Shown here: positions 36,625 to 44,790 of the stretch, piece by piece
Layout of the letters: every line of letters begins with the position of its first letter
How positions within the stretch are numbered: position 1 is the first letter of the stretch
NCBI RefSeq assembly: GCF_900114475.1
Contig: NZ_FOTE01000011.1
Location: 1 to 64,000 of the forward strand
Length of the DNA stretch: 64,000 bases
Origin: Paenibacillus sp. 1_12
GTDB taxonomy: Bacteria; Bacillota; Bacilli; Paenibacillales; NBRC-103111
Reading direction: 5' to 3'
Notes under the pieces: model-generated
What the model was told of the DNA's origin: nothing
Databases searched by the model: none
Seen by the model: the letters and a program-made list of their open reading frames with translations, nothing else
Translations under genes and position numbers: made by a program

Positions 36625-38343
36625 ATGACATTACGCAACAGAACCATGAAATTAACAATCGGAAAAAAGTTAATGGGGTCGTTTTTAATTATTGCCATTT
36701 TGCTGGGGATTACTAGCGGCATATCATTCTATTACCTAAAGGAAATAGATCGCTTGGATACTGATTTAATTGAGAGACGGGCTTTGATCTTATCAAATGC
36801 TCAAACCATGCAAGTAGAAGCTGCCAAACAATCCAGTAGATTACGTGGCTATCTTTTAACCAAGGATCCGGAATATAAAAATAATTTACAATCATCCAAT
36901 GATAATCTGTCGAGTCTGGTCAGTAAGACATTAACGCTGGCCCATAGCGCAGAGGATAAAGAGAGACTTCGCAAACTAGAAGAGTTCAATATACAGTTCA
37001 AACAAAAATATGAACAATTGCTTCAAATGGTTCAAAATAATCAGAATGCAACCGAGACGCTCGATTTTTATAATAATGTAGTGTTACCTGTAGGGAGGCA
37101 GCTAGAACCAGTTGCAGACGAAATGGCTAGCGAACAACAGAAACTAATGAATGAAGGAAGTAAACAAAATAGCGAGACCGTCGATACTGCAACTGCGACC
37201 GTTTCTATAATAAGCATTATTGCACTTGTACTAGCGATGTTAATTGGTTATTTTAGCTCGCGCATGATAACTAAACCTATTGTAGCTATGGAGAGATTTG
37301 CTGATAAGATCGCATCGGGTGATATTTCTATAGCAAATATTCAAGTGAAAAATAAAGATGAAATTGGGGCTTTGGCTAATTCTTTTAACCAGATGAAGGA
37401 AAATCTTGATCATTTGATTAGACAGATTAGTCTAAGTGCCGAGCATGTAGCTGCTTCCTCGGAGGAATTGACTGCAAGCGCAAAACAGACCAGCCAAGCT
37501 TCGGAAACCATTACTTCTACCATTCAAGAGGTCGTGGTTAGTGCGGAGAAACAGGCTTACAGTGTAGAAGAATGCGTACGAGCAATGGGGGAAATGTCCG
37601 CAGGAGTACAACAAATCGCTGCAAATGCACAAATAGCTTCTTCGGTATCGATGCAGGCTGCACAGAAGGCTTTAGAAGGAAATCAAGCCATTCAATCCGC
37701 AGAGGAACAAATGGGGTTCATCCATACTTCATTTAATCAGCTTGCCGATGAAGTAAAAGAAATGGGCGAACGTTCAGGTGAAATTGGCCATATTATCGAG
37801 GTGATTTCTGATATTGCAGCTCAAACCAATCTGCTTGCTCTAAACGCGGCAATTGAAGCTGCAAGAGCTGGTGAGCAGGGACGCGGGTTCGCCGTAGTAG
37901 CGAGTGAAGTTCGTAAGTTATCCGAGCAATCAACTCAATCGGCTGAGCAAATTACACAGTTAATTACATATATCCAAAATAGTATCGAAAAGACCATTCA
38001 AGCGATGCAGAGCGGAACCGAGGAAATTAATGAAGGTATCCGCGTCGTACAAACTGCAGGAGGAACTTTCGAAGAAATTAAAGAATTTGTAGACCATGTA
38101 GTTAATCAGGTCCATGAGGTTTCGGCCGCTTCACAACAAATGTCCGCCACTTCGGAACAGATCGTTCAATCTTGTGACGAGATTTCAGAGGGATCGAAAA
38201 TAGTGGCTGCTGGCTCTCATAACGTATCAGCTGCAACTGAGGAACAATTGGCTTCTATGGAGGAGATTTCCTCATCTGCGGCCTCTCTGACTATAATGTC
38301 GGAAGAACTACAGGAGCAGGTTGGCAAGTTTAAAGTTGGTTAA
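36625..38343 (+). CDS. methyl-accepting chemotaxis protein
   Basis: 572 aa. A membrane helix near residues 15-38, a ~150-residue extracellular helical sensor (4HB type), a second helix (~195-215), HAMP (~218-270), then the long cytoplasmic signalling coiled coil with the highly conserved hairpin tip [20 protein letters not shown] and [18 protein letters not shown]. It binds CheA/CheW at the pole to control motility; the ligand is unknown. ATG 36625 follows AAGGGG at eight bases; GTG 36616 and ATG 36646 are alternatives. A strong terminator follows. Confidence 0.95.
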   Translation: MTLRNRTMKLTIGKKLMGSFLIIAILLGITSGISFYYLKEIDRLDTDLIERRALILSNAQTMQVEAAKQSSRLRGYLLTKDPEYKNNLQSSNDNLSSLVSKTLTLAHSAEDKERLRKLEEFNIQFKQKYEQLLQMVQNNQNATETLDFYNNVVLPVGRQLEPVADEMASEQQKLMNEGSKQNSETVDTATATVSIISIIALVLAMLIGYFSSRMITKPIVAMERFADKIASGDISIANIQVKNKDEIGALANSFNQMKENLDHLIRQISLSAEHVAASSEELTASAKQTSQASETITSTIQEVVVSAEKQAYSVEECVRAMGEMSAGVQQIAANAQIASSVSMQAAQKALEGNQAIQSAEEQMGFIHTSFNQLADEVKEMGERSGEIGHIIEVISDIAAQTNLLALNAAIEAARAGEQGRGFAVVASEVRKLSEQSTQSAEQITQLITYIQNSIEKTIQAMQSGTEEINEGIRVVQTAGGTFEEIKEFVDHVVNQVHEVSAASQQMSATSEQIVQSCDEISEGSKIVAAGSHNVSAATEEQLASMEEISSSAASLTIMSEELQEQVGKFKVG

Positions 38344-38368
38344 TGGAAGGCAAATAATTCATCCCCCA

Positions 38369-38401
38369 AAAGACTGTTGAGGGTTCTCAACAGTCTTTTT
38401 G
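38369..38401 (+). terminator. terminator after chemoreceptor
   Basis: Perfect 10-bp stem GACTGTTGAG / CTCAACAGTC with GGTT loop and T5. It resembles the hairpin after sspP. Confidence 0.95.
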
Positions 38402-38742
38402 CACGACTAACGTGGGGTTGTTTCATTCTTTAAAAGGAAACTGATGGAGTTCCAGCAACCATTTCCCCCTTTTCACAACAAAACCAACTATGTATGATGA
38501 ATACTACAGAGTTGTTTGATATACAAATTTTTGCAAATTATTCATAGAAAGTGATGATAAGCTATACCAAAGACAGTGTAAGGTGTAATTGCGTTGGAGC
38601 ATAGAACTTTATTTATCCTAAGTACAGGTGTAATATGGTACACATTAAATCAGTAAATATGTAAGATGGATATCCTTATTCGTGCGAATCCTCGATATGG
38701 TAGCGCATTCATTTATAAATATTTAAAAGTTGGAGGCTGGTA
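38402..38742. other. intergenic region before MgtC-family gene
   Basis: 340 bp, AT-rich, no gene. I looked for an M-box magnesium riboswitch and found no recognisable core. GGAGG at 38732 is the ribosome site of the next gene. Confidence 0.4.
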
Positions 38743-39411
38743 ATGATGCAATATGAGTATTTGCTGCGTGTTATTTTAGCTGGAATTTGCGGTGCACTTG
38801 TAGGATATGAACGTAAAAACCGAATGAAGGAAGCGGGTATTCGTACACACTTTGTCGTTGCTTTGGGTGCTTCCCTTATGATGATTATTTCAAAATATGG
38901 CTTTCAGGACCAAACGGGATGGGAGAATCTAGCTTTCGATCCGTCGCGTATTGCTGCTCAGGTGGTGAGCGGGGTAGGATTTCTGGGGGCAGGTATGATT
39001 TTTATGCAGCGGCTGACCATCAAGGGACTTACAACTGCAGCAGGCATATGGGCTACTGCGGGAGTAGGTATGGCTATTGGGGCAGGCTTATACGTATTGG
39101 GGGCGGGTGTGGCCATTATCATTTTTGTTGCTCAAAAGCTTCTACATGGCCGCTTCAATTGGCTTGCTTCCCCCAAAACAGAACAACTTATTATTCGAAT
39201 TACGAATGAAGCAGGGGCTACGCACAAAATTCAACAGCTTCTCGAAGAAAAAAACATTTCTATTCTTAGCTTCCATGCGGAAAGCAGCGGAAACAACTCA
39301 GAAGACATTACACTGGAGATGATTGTAAGGTTTCCGGGTTCTTACAGAGTGGAGCAATTGCTTCCGATCGTGCAGGAGGCTGGTTTTGTGAAAGCTGTCG
39401 AGCTCAAGTAG
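38743..39411 (+). CDS. MgtC/SapB family membrane protein
   Basis: 222 aa. Four to five membrane helices in the first 140 residues with the MgtC signatures GALVGYERKNRMKEAGIRTHFVVALGA and GVGFLGAGMIF...GLTTAAGIWATAGVGMAIG, followed by a soluble ACT-like C-terminal domain (~145-222). Members are linked to survival at low magnesium and to inhibition of ATP synthase in pathogens; the role in soil Bacillales is unclear. ATG 38743 has GGAGG six bases upstream. Apparently monocistronic. Confidence 0.92.
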   Translation: MMQYEYLLRVILAGICGALVGYERKNRMKEAGIRTHFVVALGASLMMIISKYGFQDQTGWENLAFDPSRIAAQVVSGVGFLGAGMIFMQRLTIKGLTTAAGIWATAGVGMAIGAGLYVLGAGVAIIIFVAQKLLHGRFNWLASPKTEQLIIRITNEAGATHKIQQLLEEKNISILSFHAESSGNNSEDITLEMIVRFPGSYRVEQLLPIVQEAGFVKAVELK

Positions 39412-39424
39412 CTGAGAATCCGCG

Positions 39425-39614
39425 GATCAGATCGTGTTATCCTAATAAGTCAGCAATATCAAGTTTGTATACAACAAGCAGCTCCACGGGCGAAATCTCC
39501 CTAGAGCTGAATCTGGAACGGCAAACAGTTCAGGTGGAATGGAGCCAAGGAGGGTGCTCCGGGCAGCCGATCCTAATCGATAACTGTAATGTGAATGTCC
39601 ACGCCTATGTCTGA
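39425..39614 (+). pseudogene. possible C-terminal gene remnant
   Basis: Between mgtC-like and the NHL gene a plus-strand frame ends at 39614 with a protein-like stretch (TGEISLELNLERQTVQVEWS, then GGCSGQPILIDNCNVNVHAYV), but has no start codon with a ribosome site. It may be the tail of a deleted gene. A long imperfect hairpin AGCCCACC / GGTGGGCT at about 39677-39710 may terminate the minus-strand gene beyond. Confidence 0.35.
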
Positions 39615-39726
39615 GTATACCGACTCGTGGAGTCCTATCCACCGTCGGTCCAATATCCGCATTTTGTGCGGCCCAAAGCCCACCTTGGATACTCTCCTTG
39701 GTGGGCTCTTGGTATGCCACAATGAA

Positions 39727-40659
39727 TTACTCCTTTTGCCTAATCAGCTTTGTTAGGCGACCTTCAGCCGTCCATTCCACTACATATATATCTCCACGGG
39801 AATCCACACATACCCCGTGAGGGGAGCTGAATTTGTCAGGTCTTAAGTACTCTTTGGGCAGGTTGGGCCATCCCTTTTGTTTGTACGCCTGTTGATCCTC
39901 CCCAAGATGGGTGATCAAACGATCATCCTTATCGAGAATCGTTACGCGACTGTTCAAATCGGGAATATAAACTTCATCTCCAAAAAAATAAAAGCTGCAA
40001 GGTAAATCCAGATTATGCTCCATAAAACGTTTGTGCTGTCCCTCCAAGGTGAATACCTGAATACGATGGTTTCTGCGATCCGCCACATAAAGCTCTGGTT
40101 CAATGCCGCGTAAGTTAACAGAAATCCCGTGCGGCTCCAGCAGCTGCCCCGGCTCGGAGCCGCGGCCTCCCCATGACCCAATATAGCTGCCATCCGCTTT
40201 GTACTGATGAATATAATATTGTCCATATCCGTCAGCCGTATAAATATCCCCGTTCGGAGCGACACAGACATCAGTTGGAACATAGCGGCGCGAGGCATCG
40301 TAAAGATCGGGACGGTCAGGCTGTCCTCGTTCCCATATCAGCTTCCCATCTGTAGTGGTTTTAACCAAGAGGCCACGCAACCTATCCGTGAAATACAAAT
40401 ATTCCTTGCCATCCTGATCCTGATGTAGATAGAAACCGTGGGCCCCACCCTCGAATTCCCCGCCCCATGATGTAAGAAAGCGACCCTCTCTGTCAAAAAC
40501 GATCACAGCATCCTTACCTGTATGGTGCACATAGACGTTATCCTGCGAATCGACGCATACGCCGTGTGTAAAGCCATAAGCCATGTTTGCAGGCAACATA
40601 CCCCAATCCTCGGCTATTTCATAGGCATGTGAAGCGCAACCTAACACGCGTGTATTCAA
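39727..40659 (-). CDS. NHL-repeat beta-propeller protein
   Basis: About 310 aa with repeated GVCVDSQDNVYV / DVCVAPNGDIYTAD / GISVNLRGIEPELYVADRRNHRIQVF / GVCVDSRGDIYVVEW units, i.e. a six-bladed NHL propeller. No signal peptide, so probably cytosolic. Such proteins include peptidyl-glycine lyase-like and sugar-lactonase-like enzymes; no specific activity can be assigned. The start is probably TTG 40659 with AGGAG upstream on the minus strand (the TTG at 40680 lies before that site). It lies 45 bp behind the dioxygenase-like gene on the same strand and is probably in an operon with it. Confidence 0.8.
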   Translation of the reverse strand: MNTRVLGCASHAYEIAEDWGMLPANMAYGFTHGVCVDSQDNVYVHHTGKDAVIVFDREGRFLTSWGGEFEGGAHGFYLHQDQDGKEYLYFTDRLRGLLVKTTTDGKLIWERGQPDRPDLYDASRRYVPTDVCVAPNGDIYTADGYGQYYIHQYKADGSYIGSWGGRGSEPGQLLEPHGISVNLRGIEPELYVADRRNHRIQVFTLEGQHKRFMEHNLDLPCSFYFFGDEVYIPDLNSRVTILDKDDRLITHLGEDQQAYKQKGWPNLPKEYLRPDKFSSPHGVCVDSRGDIYVVEWTAEGRLTKLIRQKE

Positions 40660-40704
40660 TATTTTCTTATCTCCTCTCAATCGGGATTAAGTACGACATT
40701 TCCA

Positions 40705-41523
40705 TTATTTTTGATATACAACTGGAAAATGCTCTCCCGCTAAAATATCCCCCTGCTTAATATCGACATACGGAAGCATAGGATGTTTTCCAGACGGCTC
40801 GTAGCGTGTGTGCCCTGGCATATAATGAACAGCAATGGCCCGGCGTTTCAAGTCAGAGCGGTTATTCGGGCTTCCGTGCCAGGTTAAGGAATGATGGTAG
40901 CCTACCTGGCCTTTCTTGATTTCAAAGGGAACCGCAGTTAGATCTGCTCCTACGGGTAATAACTCCGGTTTTCGATGATAGGGCATAAAGTGCTCGTTGC
41001 TGGCCAAATATTTTTGGTGGTCTCCCCATTTGTGGCTCCCCGGAACCATCCACATGCAGCCATTTGCAATAACGGCATCATCCAGGGCAACCCAGGCACT
41101 GACGAGATCGGCGGGTTGAATGATCGGCCACAACGGATGATCCTGATGCCATGCGGTTGGACCGCCCGTCACTGGAGGTTTGTATTGAATCTGATCATGC
41201 CATATGCGAAGGGTATCGGTCTGGCATAATTGGGCGATTTCTTCGCAAATACGGGAATGGCCTGCATGCTGCAGAAAGGCTTCGCTCACCATCCAGATAT
41301 TTACTATTTGTATGACCTTCTCGTTGGCGACCATTTTCATCCCGTCATAGGCAGAGTCGCCTTCCTTCATATTACGGTTTAGAACCGGCTGTTTGACCGT
41401 TTTGCCTTCCATAACGAGATCCAACTCCTCTCGCAGCCGTTCAACTTCACTGTCATCAAGCATAACCTCTCCCTTCAAAAACCCATTTCGTTTAAATTCC
41501 CCGATTTGTTCAGCGTTCAGCAT
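40705..41523 (-). CDS. phytanoyl-CoA dioxygenase (PhyH) family protein
   Basis: 272 aa Fe(II)/2-oxoglutarate-dependent oxygenase fold. The iron-binding His-x-Asp is in TAWHQDHPLW, the distal His in SLTWHGSPNNRS, and the 2-oxoglutarate Arg follows in RRAIAVHYMP. Substrate unknown; Paenibacillus carries several such genes next to AraC regulators and sugar genes. ATG 41523 has GAGGGG upstream; the open frame extends further but without a site. Divergent from the AraC regulator at 41661, with a cre-like sequence upstream. Confidence 0.88.
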   Translation of the reverse strand: MLNAEQIGEFKRNGFLKGEVMLDDSEVERLREELDLVMEGKTVKQPVLNRNMKEGDSAYDGMKMVANEKVIQIVNIWMVSEAFLQHAGHSRICEEIAQLCQTDTLRIWHDQIQYKPPVTGGPTAWHQDHPLWPIIQPADLVSAWVALDDAVIANGCMWMVPGSHKWGDHQKYLASNEHFMPYHRKPELLPVGADLTAVPFEIKKGQVGYHHSLTWHGSPNNRSDLKRRAIAVHYMPGHTRYEPSGKHPMLPYVDIKQGDILAGEHFPVVYQK

Positions 41524-41574
41524 GTATAAATCCCCTCTCATTGAAACCAGCTTGTTTTTGGTGATATAGTTAAG

Positions 41575-41588
41575 TATAAGCGCTTCCA
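41575..41588. promoter_or_regulatory. candidate cre (CcpA) site
   Basis: TATAAGCGCTTCCA, with the central AAGCGCTT of the cre consensus (TGAAAGCGCTTTCA), lies in the divergent promoter region between the dioxygenase and regulator genes. Catabolite repression of one or both is plausible. Confidence 0.45.
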
Positions 41589-41660
41589 AAATGTGCGTAT
41601 TTAGACAAATCCAACAGGCATTTACACTTTTCCAATATCTTTTTTAGGAGTGGCTTGCTT

Positions 41661-42533
41661 ATGAACGTAGGTTCCCTTCTGACGCTGACCCCAACGATTA
41701 ATTTCGCTCAACGCAGCCGAGCAGACGCACATGTATCCTGGGGTCCCAGAACGATTCCCGACTGGCAGTTTTTCTATGTTATCGAAGGAGAAGCCGAGCT
41801 TTTATATAATCAAAAGCGGCAGCGGATCAAGTCGGGGGAATGTGTACTATTGGGACCTGACAGTCCAAATCATCTAAGCACCATAACGGTGGCATTATTT
41901 TATAGCGTTCATTTTCACTGGTCTCACCCATCACCTGTACCCGTCCATCCGGCCTATCAAATAAAGGCTAGCTCCGCTGCGGACCTTTCCAAACAGGCTC
42001 CCATTTATCATATGGATATTCCCGCGTATGGCACTATAGCCCTTCCTCCCTGGTTTGATGTTCCCAAGCTGGAGCAGCTATTTCTGAGGATTGTGAATGA
42101 ATATCAGCTGGAGCAACCAGGATATGCCTTTGTGCTGAGAGCCCTGCTGATGGAGCTCATCTCAGTTCTTATGCGTCATGTCCTTGATCAATCCTTAACC
42201 CGTAAGGTTAGTAAAATAGAGTCGGCGCTTCAAATCATGCGAATCCATCCTGAGCAGCAGTGGACGGTTGAACAGCTCGCCAGCTTGTGCGGATATCACC
42301 CGATTCATTTTACCAAGCTTTTTAAGGAAGAGGTGGGGAGAACACCCAAGCACTATTTAATATCGGAGCGAATGAAGCGTGCCAAGCAGATGCTTCTTGG
42401 TGAGCTGACACTTGGTGATATCGCCGAACAGCTGAATTACACCAGCATCCATTATTTCAGCTATCAATTCAAGAAGGAAACGGGACTTAGTCCAAGTGAA
42501 TTTCGACAGCAGGGCAGCAGCCTGAACAACTAA
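41661..42533 (+). CDS. AraC family transcriptional regulator
   Basis: 290 aa. An N-terminal cupin-type sensing domain (WQFFYVIEGEAELLYNQKRQRIKSGECVLLGPDSPNH, residues ~35-85) and a C-terminal AraC DNA-binding domain (WTVEQLASLCGYHPIHFTKLFKEEVG and LTLGDIAEQLNYTSIHYFSYQFKKETG). It probably controls the divergent PhyH/NHL operon in response to a small ligand. AGGAG at 41646; TTG 41655 is an alternative start two codons earlier. Confidence 0.92.
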   Translation: MNVGSLLTLTPTINFAQRSRADAHVSWGPRTIPDWQFFYVIEGEAELLYNQKRQRIKSGECVLLGPDSPNHLSTITVALFYSVHFHWSHPSPVPVHPAYQIKASSAADLSKQAPIYHMDIPAYGTIALPPWFDVPKLEQLFLRIVNEYQLEQPGYAFVLRALLMELISVLMRHVLDQSLTRKVSKIESALQIMRIHPEQQWTVEQLASLCGYHPIHFTKLFKEEVGRTPKHYLISERMKRAKQMLLGELTLGDIAEQLNYTSIHYFSYQFKKETGLSPSEFRQQGSSLNN

Positions 42534-42708
42534 TTTTACAGAAAGACTTATTATTTCCCGCGCAATATCAAAGCGATAAGGGGAAATCCCATGAATAAGT
42601 TCCAAATCCCATTCATATATACTAGTGAAGGCATCTATGCAGCAGCCGGATATCACCTACAGCAGTGGGGGATGGTATGTAACCATTAATGAATGGGAGT
42701 GGTAATGG

Positions 42709-42999
42709 ATGAAACTGCTTAAAACGAAAGTGGCTGTACTCGCGGTATGCACGGCATTGATGCTTCCGAGTGTAGTGGGTGCAGCAACGACAGCTGATCC
42801 GCTGAATACCCCAAATGTTAGTACGACCCCATCCAAGATTCCCACAATAACAGGAGAAACGAATGTAAACGGTATTTATGTTCCAGGTATCTATGCGATC
42901 AATAAAGACTCAAGAGTGGCTTACATTTATGGAGGCATAGGTGTAGTGGTTGTGAATAAAGGAACGGCCTTGCCGAAAGGTTCTTATTACATTAATTAA
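42709..42999 (+). CDS. small secreted protein, 96 aa
   Basis: A signal peptide at residues ~1-25 (KLLKTKVAVLAVCTALMLPSVVGAA), then a Pro/Thr-rich stretch and a short Gly/Val-rich C-terminal segment (VAYIYGGIGVVVVNKGTALPKG). Family not recognised. GGGAG upstream of ATG 42709 and the following terminator support a real monocistronic gene. Exported with unknown function. Confidence 0.7.
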   Translation: MKLLKTKVAVLAVCTALMLPSVVGAATTADPLNTPNVSTTPSKIPTITGETNVNGIYVPGIYAINKDSRVAYIYGGIGVVVVNKGTALPKGSYYIN

Positions 43000-43046
43000 T
43001 ATAAAGGGTTTTCAACAACCTGCTTCATGAACAACTATCTATTGCC

Positions 43047-43104
43047 AGCAGCAAGCTAGACGCGGGGTTACGGTCATGCATCCGTAGCTTTGCGTTTTTT
43101 TGTG
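43047..43104 (+). terminator. terminator after small secreted protein
   Basis: Nested pairing TACGG / CCGTA within AAGCTA...TAGCTT-like arms, then GCGTTTTTTT. Confidence 0.7.
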
Positions 43105-43195
43105 CTCAATCAGAGGAATTCCAAGACCTTTTATAGAATTGACAATTGAATGTTTGAAGCCTGTGTGCAATTTCATCTGATGATGCCGCAATTCT

Positions 43196-43338
43196 TGTAC
43201 GTGCATCTCATGTAAGGTACACTAAAGATAGTGGTATAGAGTAATAATCGTATCTCTTTATATGCGCGTCTGTGTAGCGTCAAGCTTTAGTCTCCATTCA
43301 TCAGAGAGCCAACTTTCAATTATGAAAGTTGGTTTTTT
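43196..43338 (+). promoter_or_regulatory. leader with intrinsic terminator before methyltransferase
   Basis: Candidate promoter TTGTAC - 17 bp - TACACT (about 43196-43224), a ~80-nt leader, then a perfect terminator CCAACTTTC / GAAAGTTGG with T6 at about 43308-43337, ending ~32 bp before the methyltransferase ATG. This order implies transcription attenuation. No known riboswitch core was recognised. Confidence 0.5.
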
Positions 43339-43369
43339 GAAATAAAAGTACGTAGAAGGAGTCTGCGAA

Positions 43370-44128
43370 ATGGAAAAAGCACAAACAAATGGAGATTTTC
43401 AGGGATTTGTGGCGCTTCATTACGATGCTTGGTTTAGTGATAAGAACAATGTATTGGAATATTCTTTTTTTAAAGATTATGTGGTGGACAACCAGGGGCC
43501 GGCTTTGGAGGTAGGCTGCGGCACAGGGCGGATGCTGTTGTCATTCGTGCAGGAAGGAATGGATGTGGATGGAGTCGATTATTCCGAAGATATGTTGAAG
43601 GTTTGCCAAAGTAAAGCAGATCGGCTTGGACTTGTTCCCACGCTGTACCATCAATCTATGCAGCAGCTCGACCTGCCAAGGAAGTATCACACCATTTTCA
43701 TACCTGGAAACACGTTCAATCTGCTGTTCGATCGAGGAGATGCGATGGAGGCTTTGCGGCGTCTGCATAGACATTTGGTTGTAGGGGGTCAGCTGGTTTT
43801 GACGCTGATCGTGCCGAGAAAGCAGATATTGAACGAGCAGTCTGATATATGGGGCCTAATCGCCGAGGTTCAACGCGAGGACAAGGCTACAATCAGATTG
43901 AGTGAACGGGTTGTACTGGATTATTGGGAGCAGCTCAAAACGAATTACAATAAATATGAAGTGTTCATCGAAGGCACGCTCGTCGAAGTTTATGAGGACA
44001 CCATTCAAATGCGTTGGTTTTATCAATTCGAGTTTGAGCTCATGCTGAAGGCTGCCGAATTTAAGAACATCCAGTTCACCTATGCACAAGGGAACCGGTC
44101 GTATATGTCAATAAGCGCATGTAAGTAA
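43370..44128 (+). CDS. class I SAM-dependent methyltransferase
   Basis: 252 aa. Motif I EVGCGTGRML, acidic motif II in DGVDYSEDML, and a motif-IV-like stretch TIFIPGNTFNLL. N-terminal ALHYDAWFSDKNN is common in this group. Cytosolic; the acceptor is unknown (small molecule likely). AAGGAG before ATG 43370. An intrinsic terminator stands just upstream of its ribosome site, so expression may be attenuated. Confidence 0.88.
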   Translation: MEKAQTNGDFQGFVALHYDAWFSDKNNVLEYSFFKDYVVDNQGPALEVGCGTGRMLLSFVQEGMDVDGVDYSEDMLKVCQSKADRLGLVPTLYHQSMQQLDLPRKYHTIFIPGNTFNLLFDRGDAMEALRRLHRHLVVGGQLVLTLIVPRKQILNEQSDIWGLIAEVQREDKATIRLSERVVLDYWEQLKTNYNKYEVFIEGTLVEVYEDTIQMRWFYQFEFELMLKAAEFKNIQFTYAQGNRSYMSISACK

Positions 44129-44143
44129 GGATGAAATATCGGA

Positions 44144-44788
44144 TTATCCACTTTTGTCTGAATCCGTATAGTAGCTGCTTTGAATAAACTTCTCTATAGC
44201 TTGAACCCGCGATTTGACCCCTAATTTGGCATAGATTTTTTTTAAATAATTATCGACAGACCGCTTGCTTACGAAAATTTCGTTAGCAACCTGCTCTTGG
44301 GTTGATCCCCTGACAACCAAGGTCATAATTTGGATTTCATCTTTGGTAAGCAGCGCTTCTTGAGCAGGCAAATTATTCATCAGCCGCATGCCGCGGTATA
44401 GAGACAAAGGAATCATCGTGTAGCCGTCCATAATACATCGGATCATGTTCTGAATCACACGCTCACTGGACTCCTTGGAAATAATGCCACTGACTCCAAG
44501 CTCAATCAATTGGTTATACAAGTCAGATACATCTATACCCGTAAAAATAACAATATGCGTATTGGGAGATATATCCTTGATTTGTTTGGCTACGCTGCTT
44601 CCAAATTGATCTGGAAGATTGTAATCAAGCATAATCATGTCGGGCTTGTGGAGTAAGGTCATCTCCAGACATGACTTTCCGCTAGCTGCTATGCCTATCA
44701 CCTGGATATTTTCTATTTGTTCTAAAATCATTTGCGTTGCTTTGGCCATCACTGGATGATCATCGACAATAAGTACACGTTTCAGCAT
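44144..44788 (-). CDS. ComA-like response regulator (NarL/FixJ type)
   Basis: 214 aa, exactly the length of B. subtilis ComA. The receiver domain has VDDHP, phospho-acceptor Asp55 in IMLDYNLP and Lys in IISKESS. The C-terminal LuxR-type helix-turn-helix is GSTQEQVANEIFVSKRSVDNYLKKIYAKLG, and its SKRS-V-Y-L-K-I pattern recalls ComA. It lies two bases downstream of the kinase gene on the same strand and is clearly its partner. Targets are unknown; I saw no ComA-type palindrome (TTGCGG-N4-CCGCAA) in the divergent promoter region 47107-47192. Confidence 0.9.
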   Translation of the reverse strand: MLKRVLIVDDHPVMAKATQMILEQIENIQVIGIAASGKSCLEMTLLHKPDMIMLDYNLPDQFGSSVAKQIKDISPNTHIVIFTGIDVSDLYNQLIELGVSGIISKESSERVIQNMIRCIMDGYTMIPLSLYRGMRLMNNLPAQEALLTKDEIQIMTLVVRGSTQEQVANEIFVSKRSVDNYLKKIYAKLGVKSRVQAIEKFIQSSYYTDSDKSG

Positions 44789-44790
44789 CT

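Noticed and set aside
38402-38742. Magnesium (M-box) riboswitch before the MgtC-family gene
   Set aside because: No M-box core or terminator could be found in the 340 bp.
39442-39720. 92-aa minus-strand ORF downstream of the NHL gene
   Set aside because: Composition is not protein-like and there is no ribosome site; a plus-strand fragment in the same DNA reads better.
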